Shown here piece after piece: positions 58,020 to 64,000 of a stretch of 64,000 bases of DNA. A model generated the notes under the pieces. It made no database searches. It was given only the letters and a program-made list of their open reading frames with translations, and had not been told where the DNA came from. Source of the stretch: Pratylenchus scribneri (Eukaryota; Nematoda; Chromadorea; Rhabditida; Pratylenchidae); assembly GCA_030063045.1 (NCBI GenBank), contig JAQSEB010000064.1, positions 806,001-870,000 of the forward strand, written 5' to 3'. Position 1 is the stretch's first letter. Each line of letters opens with the position of its first letter. The position numbers were made by a program, and so were the translations under genes.

Positions 58020-61000
58020 TTATTGTTTTGTTGCATCAATTTCCATTTCATTGTTATTATTCCCAGCGTTGATGGTGAACATTGGTGGAATTGATGGGTT
58101 TTTTGTTTTTCCTCGCATTCCATTTCTTATTGTTTTCAATTTGTTTATGAATTCGAATTGCTTCAAAAATAATTCCCGGAAATCTTTACAGACGATCATT
58201 AAGCATAATTCTTCTGAAATTTATTATTTTTAAATTTTATTAGCCAATATTTTTGAACAAAAATTTTTTCACTTAATTTATTACGATAATTTAGAAATGA
58301 ATAGATATAACAAGAAGATAAAAAATCTAGCCTATTTTTTGGTTTCATAAAAAGTAAAAATTATTCAACTATAGAAAATTGTATACCAATTTAATGATTG
58401 TTGCCCCTTTCTGAATGATCGATAGATTATTTAATTAAAAAATAAATTAAATTAGAGTGCAAATAAAATAAAATGATAATGTAATAACATTTTGCTCTTT
58501 TATAAAAACTATTTTAAATTGTTACTCATCAGATCAGAATATTCCTATTCTACATTTCTTGAATTAAACTTAATAATTTAGTCCCTTTTAAATGAATTAT
58601 TTTGCTTATTTCGTTCAATTTTGACTCGGCTAGGACATAGGAGTTCTCTCTTATATCTATGAAATTACTGACAAATGACAAACAATAAATTGACCTGTGA
58701 TTGGACGGAGCAAACCGTTGATAATTTGTATGACATAGAGCGGAAGCGGAGGGTAAAATAGATAAATATTTGGGGGAAAAAATGCTATCACTGATTCAAC
58801 AATGAATGGGATCAAACCCAAAATGAAGATAATTGACATTTTGAATTGATCTTTTTCTGGATTATTTGATGATGATGATGATGAGTCAGCAGCTGATTTA
58901 TTGTTTTCTATAAAATTTTATGAATATATAAAATAGGTGTTTATTATTAATAATTATTTTATATTATTTTTCGAAAGGGCATTAGATTCTGCAGCTAGAA
59001 TCTACTATCTAGCACATTATGGATTATATGTAAAAATTATATTAATTTTCCATAAAATATGTATTTCTTATGGAATGGCCGACTTTGGAGACCAGCAGGG
59101 CCTGATCTTTTAGAATTTTTATAAATTCGAAAAAATCTTTTTCAATTCAGAATGGGCGATTTAGTCTATAAAATTTCAATTTCAACTCGTCTGAGTGAGA
59201 ATGTTTTAGAAATCCTAACCGTTGTTGAAATTTTTAAACCAAACTGATTTTGGTTCTAACTTTTCCTCCACCTTAATACCACGCTAAAATTAAAATATGA
59301 TAGAATTAATCGACTCTGCGAGTTAAATGAGCCTATTCTCGAGTCTTCTAATTGCTAGAAGTGGAGATTCCCAAAATCTGCCGGCAAAGGCCTGGCCTTT
59401 TCCGAGAAAGGCCAATTTCGCTAGGATAGCCGACATTTGCAGATTCGACATTTGTAGATGAAATGATCTGATGCCAAGGATATTTAAGCTGCGATGGCAT
59501 TGATAATAGCATTTCATTAGGCATAAAATTTAATACAAAATTATATCAAAGGCATTGTCCAATATTGAATTTTTACCATATTACGGTTATTGCCAAAAAA
59601 CTAACAAAAACATAATATCAATTAAATTAATAATTTTGGTCATAATTCGGTGAATACTCGACATTATGCTTTTGATATCATTTTATAGCTAATTTTATGC
59701 TTAATAAAATGCTACAATGTTATCGCAGCTTTACAATTATCGGCATCAGGCAGTTTCGTCCATAAATGTCGTAATACGAAAATATACAAAAAAACAAACA
59801 AAAAAAAACCTTATTTTTAGCCTATTTTTCCGCTTTTTTGGTCTCAAGCTCTTTCCAGTTTTCATTAAATCCACATAATTCAATCCAATTAAGATTATAA
59901 AAAGTTAAAACGTACGCCTGCTCAAATTGATAAATTTCCAAAGGAAGCACAAATAAAGTAAAAATGATGAAAAAGTGCAAAATTGGTAAAAATTTTGCAC
60001 GTGTGGATAATAAGCCATGAAAAATAGGATGTTACTTGCAAATATAGGCAATTTTAAAGGAGGTAATAGTAAAGAAGCATTGACCCAGAAAGTAAGGATG
60101 GTGGAAATTAGCCAAATTAAGCAACATATTTTCATTACATTCCTGAAAATATAATAATATTAAAAATCCTTGAGCCTGCCTATATTGTACTTTCTTTTAG
60201 TTTGTTTTGCATATTTCAAAGGGAAAAAAACACAATGAACGCGATTCGCTGCCAGTGCAACCAAATGAATTCGAATGGAAAATTGTGGTATGGGGCCAAT
60301 CACATTGGAAATTTCAACAAACCATGGCCATTGCATTTGCAGGCACATGCAAAAAAAGAGAGCAGATGAAATTATAAAGCCAAAAAACATTCCAATTGCC
60401 TTAAAATAAATTCTATATTTCGTCTGCTTTTTTAAAACATATTTAGTTTTTGATGCTTTTTCTTAATATTTTAAATTTTATATAACGTGTAACCGCTTTT
60501 AATTGTCCTTGGGTAATTATTTTTCAACCCTACAAAAGAGAATCTTAATTAGTGTATATTTGTGAACTATTTATAGCAGCTGATCAGTAGATTTTTAAAG
60601 TGGTTAAAAATTTTTTTATCTAACTTGCCGAAAGTGGGGAATTAATAGGGCTTAACTTACGACAAAGACAGGACAGGCATCTGTCCCTGTCCAGGCATTG
60701 GGGAGAGGGACAGGGACAGGAGAAACAGCTAATAAAACCAGGGACAGGAAAACACTGGCAGCAGCCCTTTTTCCCTTCCATCCTCCCTGTCACAATCCCA
60801 ATCCCAATTAATCAAGTTAAGCACACAAAAATCGCCGGCGATTTCGCTGACGAAATATAATAGAAAAAGAAAGAAAAAATCGTCGGCGACGGCATCTGCG
60901 ATCATTTGTATGAACTCAAGTTTAGTGCTGAAATTTAAGTACAAAGGAACAGGCTATAAAAGCCAAACTTATTACATCCCTATGACAGTCACTTTTTTCC

Positions 61001-61221
61001 TCAATTTTCAAAATACTTAAATATCGATTTTGCAAGGAAATTTGTAATTGTCTAAATTTTAAAAGATACAAAAAATGTACCTTGCTAAAGATCAAAAACA
61101 GAACGCAACGTGATCGACTCAATTGAAATAAAGGGCGCAAAAACATAGCCAAGAAGAAGATTTTAAAGGGGAATGTTATGGCACTGATCCAAATATCGCT
61201 AGTTCTGATTGTGATAGTCAT
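58020..61221 (-). CDS. 7TM chemoreceptor-like gene 2, paralogue of gene 1
   Basis: Five exons: 61081-61221, 60191-60399, 59916-60142, 58695-58907 and 58020-58213. Matching segments: IFFLAMFLRPLFQLSRSRC, IRIHLVALAANRVHCVFFPLKY, MKICCLIWLISTILTFWV, FCTFSSFLLYLCFLW, the serine loop DSSSSSSNNPEKDQFK, MSIIFILGLIPFIVESV, and the tail CLMIVCKDFRELFLKQFEF ending NNNNEMEIDATKQ. Exon number, phases and splice positions match gene 1, so the two arose by gene duplication. Intron 3 is much longer here (about 1 kb) because of inserted palindromic repeats (59145-59345 and 59450-59775). No stop or frameshift is seen. Confidence 0.72.
59450..59775. mobile_element. palindromic element, family W, in 7TM gene 2 intron 3
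   Basis: ACATTTGTAGATGAAATGATC at the left mirrors the right end (CGTCCATAAATGTCGTAATAC read backwards gives ACGACATTTATGGACG). Arms contain GCATAAAATTTAATACAAAA and ATATCATTTTATAGCTAATT, TATGCTTAATAAAATGC. It matches the K1-intron copy at 16033-16365. Confidence 0.7.
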
Positions 61222-63714
61222 ACGCGGGTCAAGTGTGATATACGATGAAATAAAAAAATATTTAAATAAATTCTTCTAAATTTATAAAATATTTATAAAT
61301 ATCTCACAAAAAAAATTTTTAAAACAAAAAAGAAATTCAATTTTATTTCTTTTTAAAATTTAAGTTAAAAAAAAATTAACAGAATTATTTAAAAAAAATT
61401 TTCTATTGCTTGAAATGAACTAGTTTTAAAAATTAAAAAAGTAAATGATGTAAGAGGTAGGGAAAGGATTTATATTGATATAAAATCTCGAAATATAGCT
61501 ATAAAATATTGACATAAAAAATTAAACCTTTAAAATATTAATATAAATTGCAAAAATGGCAAAATATTAATAAAAATTTATTTAAAAAAGCTATTTTTTA
61601 AGTAAAAATTTCAAAAAAATTTTCTGTTAATAAGGGATATACAAAATATTTGTTGTATTTCTAAGTTTTTTATAGAAAATTTTAAAATTCATTTCTATAT
61701 AATTTTTTATAAATATCAAAAAAAAATTTCAAAAAAATTCCAAAATCAATTTTTTCATTATTTTTTTTTTCAAAATTTACAAAAATTTTTCAACAAATTT
61801 CCAAAATTTTTAAAAAAATTTTCCATTTTTTTCTAAAAACTATAAAATTTATTATAATCTTCAAAAATCTTCAAAATATTGACGAAAATTTCCAAAAAAT
61901 GGCGAAATATTGACATCAATATTTATGGTCAAAAAATGCAAAATATTGATGCATTTGAAATGAAAGTTGATGTAATTCAGAAAAAGCATTGATAAAAATA
62001 TGTTTCGTTGTTTTCGAGCTATTTTAAGTTCGCAAGAAAAATATTGATATCATTAGATAATCAAAAAATAGTAAATTTAAATATTTTATTTTGTTTTTTT
62101 TTGTTTTTAATTTTTCAATGATTATTGTGATCATTTGCCTTTAAAAACGATAGCAAGACAAATTAAAAATACATTAAATGTCAAACATTTTATTGTACAG
62201 TAGTATATGGAAATTTCTGAAAACATTATCACGCAGTTAAATTCCAATTTTCAAAATTTTAATTATCAAAATACAAATATTCAATATTCATTTCCAAAGA
62301 AATTCTTATTATTTGCGTGCTCGCCCACCTCATTTACGAATAAATAGGAAAAAGATTCGTTTGTAGTCAATTTTTGATGTGAGTTTTTCTCGTGACCTTC
62401 GAATGAATATTTTTATTGTATTAGGGAATATAAAATATTTTAACAATTTTATTTTTTGTTTTCTTATTATTAAACTACGCGTAACTTCTGGTTAATGCTT
62501 TATACTGTTTATCATACCTTCGAAATTTTTAATTAAAATGTCATTTTCTTGTGTAATTTTCCGCGCTCAGTACGAATATGAAATTAATTTTTTGAAAACA
62601 TGTGATTCACGCAAGTTACATTTAATTTAACTTTTAAACAAGGACTTAGAATTGTTTATGCTTTTTAGTAAAAATTACACTCTAATCCTAATGATCGGTA
62701 TACTTATTAAAATTTTCATCCGCCTTATCCCGGCTCGATATAGATACCAAAATTTAATCCCGATCGAAGCCATATGTCCACACTTATTAGTTTAGTTAAG
62801 CAACAGTATTGGTTGTTAAAAATTTATGGATTTTTTATTATAATTTTATCGATGAAAAAATATTAATAAAAAATTACAAAGTTCACAGATATTAAAAATG
62901 TAAGGAAGAAATCAAAAAATAAAATTTAATAAAAAAATGAACATGGAATTCGGGAAAATATAAAAATGTCTATTACGAAAATTTTCAAAATTAGATTTTG
63001 AATTGAGAATAATATTTGTTTTTGTTCCTCTTGTTTAAGTTGACTCTCGGTATAATTTCTTAATGATTTATGTAAAAAAATTGGTACTTGTATGTTATCT
63101 GTGAGCAGATTTTTTTAGAAGGAAGGGTCCCCTCTTAAGGTGATTAGGGTTAGGGTTAGGGATATGTGAAATGATAACCTATCCCCTAACGACCCTAAAC
63201 CTATATCGGATGACCCATGGGGATCACCAGGGGATCACCGGTACCTTCCCCTATTGACCTAAAAAAATCTGCTCACAGATAACATACAAGTACCAAAAAA
63301 TGAATATTAGATTGTATCGAAGTAAATAAGGTATACTGATCAGGATCATGAAAAATTGATAATGTAATTTTAAATTTTATTTTGTCTTTTTTTTACTTTG
63401 GATATATATTTTAAAGTTAATATATAATTCAAAAAAAAATAAATTAGAAAACTAGAATTAAGGCTAAATAATTTAACTAAATCAGCAGACTTCTTTAATA
63501 TTGCTATCCTACCGAAGTTTATCCTTAAATCCAATCGAGACATAAACTTAACCATATAAGCTATAAAATTAGTAAGGTCAAGCTATGTGGTCAAAAAGAA
63601 AATTTTTTGGCAAGAAAATTTTTATGCAAATTCAATAATTTTTTCAGTAAATTATATATTTCCATTTTTTATAGTTAGTAAAATGATCAATGAATTCCAT
63701 TTCCATTTAAACTT
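61222..63714. other. AT-rich gap upstream of 7TM gene 2
   Basis: Mostly A/T-rich low-complexity sequence. It includes the third copy (about 62105-62400) of a repeat seen twice upstream of 7TM gene 1, and the MITE at 63081-63296. No gene is supported. Confidence 0.5.
63081..63296. mobile_element. MITE with perfect 38-bp terminal inverted repeats, 216 bp
   Basis: The first 38 bases (starting TTGGTACTTGTATGTTATCT) are exactly complementary to the last 38. The centre has GATTAGGGTTAGGGTTAGGG and CCCTAACGACCCTAAACC, i.e. telomere-like units facing each other. Flanks are A-runs, so the target duplication cannot be defined. The identity of the ends points to recent activity. Confidence 0.9.
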
Positions 63715-64000
63715 CTAAGCCTTCATCCAATTATTATTTTTGCTGTACGAAATAACATTGATCACATTATTGAGACTTCTTGTTGCTGATGTTGTTCCCA
63801 TGCATTTTAATAGACATTTTGGCATAAAACATCGAAACCATTGCCGTCGAAATTCGGGACTGGCCCAGAGGAGAAGCCAAGAAGGCATCACAATGCAGCC
63901 CAAATCAATGATGAGCGGAGTAATTGAGAGAAGACCGCCCAATGTTAAATAATCCTTTGCTCCTTGGGCTAAAAAATTGCCAACCTTAAATGATATAATG
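63715..64000 (-). CDS. 7TM receptor C-terminal part (third serpentine-type gene), 5' end outside
   Basis: The minus-strand frame is open to the window edge and reads YLTLGGLLSITPLIIDLGC (part of TM6/7) and IVMPSWLLLWASPEFRRQWF, the typical end of TM7 with the short amphipathic helix of nematode chemoreceptors. A tail with KCLLKC (possible palmitoylation) follows, ending NNNWMKA at TAG 63715-63717. It is not similar in sequence to the two 7TM genes at 54-61 kb and belongs to another receptor family. Partial; upstream exons lie beyond 64000. The last intron, if any, is not resolved. Confidence 0.6.
   Translation of the reverse strand, partial: IISFKVGNFLAQGAKDYLTLGGLLSITPLIIDLGCIVMPSWLLLWASPEFRRQWFRCFMPKCLLKCMGTTSATRSLNNVINVISYSKNNNWMKA

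Overview
This window looks like a piece of a very AT-rich nematode nuclear genome. The genes have many short exons with compact AT-rich introns (gt..ttttag). The conserved genes are close to nematode forms: VPS-4, SLY-1 and a LET-767-type reductase. The lineage-specific genes (a tyrosinase with ShK-like tails, serpentine chemoreceptor-like 7TM genes, a nematode F-box-like family) also fit. A clade IV (Tylenchina-type, possibly parasitic) nematode is my inference from composition and gene style; the species is not identifiable by eye. All gene models are hand-spliced from the sequence.

Layout. 0.4-1.5 kb: 3' half of a VPS4 AAA ATPase (+). 1.8-2.6 kb: a TIR transposon between two convergent genes. 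2.7-5.8 kb: complete sly-1/SCFD1 (-). 6.0-7.05 kb: let-767-like 3-ketoacyl reductase (-), only 260 bp upstream of sly-1 (possible operon), followed by a 141-bp minisatellite. 8.5-12.2 kb: secreted tyrosinase (-). 13.7-15.3 kb: disrupted F-box-like gene (+). 15.6-47.2 kb: a cluster of five secreted protein-kinase-like genes, here called K1-K5 (K1, K2, K3 on -, K4, K5 on +), with a Ly6/three-finger-like gene (-) between K4 and K5. 48.8-52.4 kb: two divergent arrays of short exon-like repeats. 54.3-61.2 kb: two paralogous 7TM chemoreceptor-like genes (-). 63.7-64 kb: 3' end of a third, unrelated 7TM gene (-).

The kinase cluster is the standout. Each member has an N-terminal signal peptide or anchor, a short CxC module, a kinase fold with VAIK, DFG and APE motifs, and (K3-K5) a long charged insert and a basic Ser/Arg tail. 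The catalytic loop is F[I/V]DLKP[E/Q]N in K3-K5 and HLDLKTAN in K1-K2, instead of HRDLKPEN. The members show different states of change: K1 has a duplicated activation segment and no C-terminal exon, K2 has an in-frame stop, K4 has a duplicated tail, K5 has lost its last tail motif to a stop, and K3 looks intact. This resembles a rapidly evolving secreted-protein (effector-like) family, but that role is inferred.

Introns and intergenic DNA are packed with small non-autonomous DNA transposons. Several have perfect 8-bp target duplications (hAT type), including a three-level nest inside K4 intron 1. Several palindromic families recur across the window.
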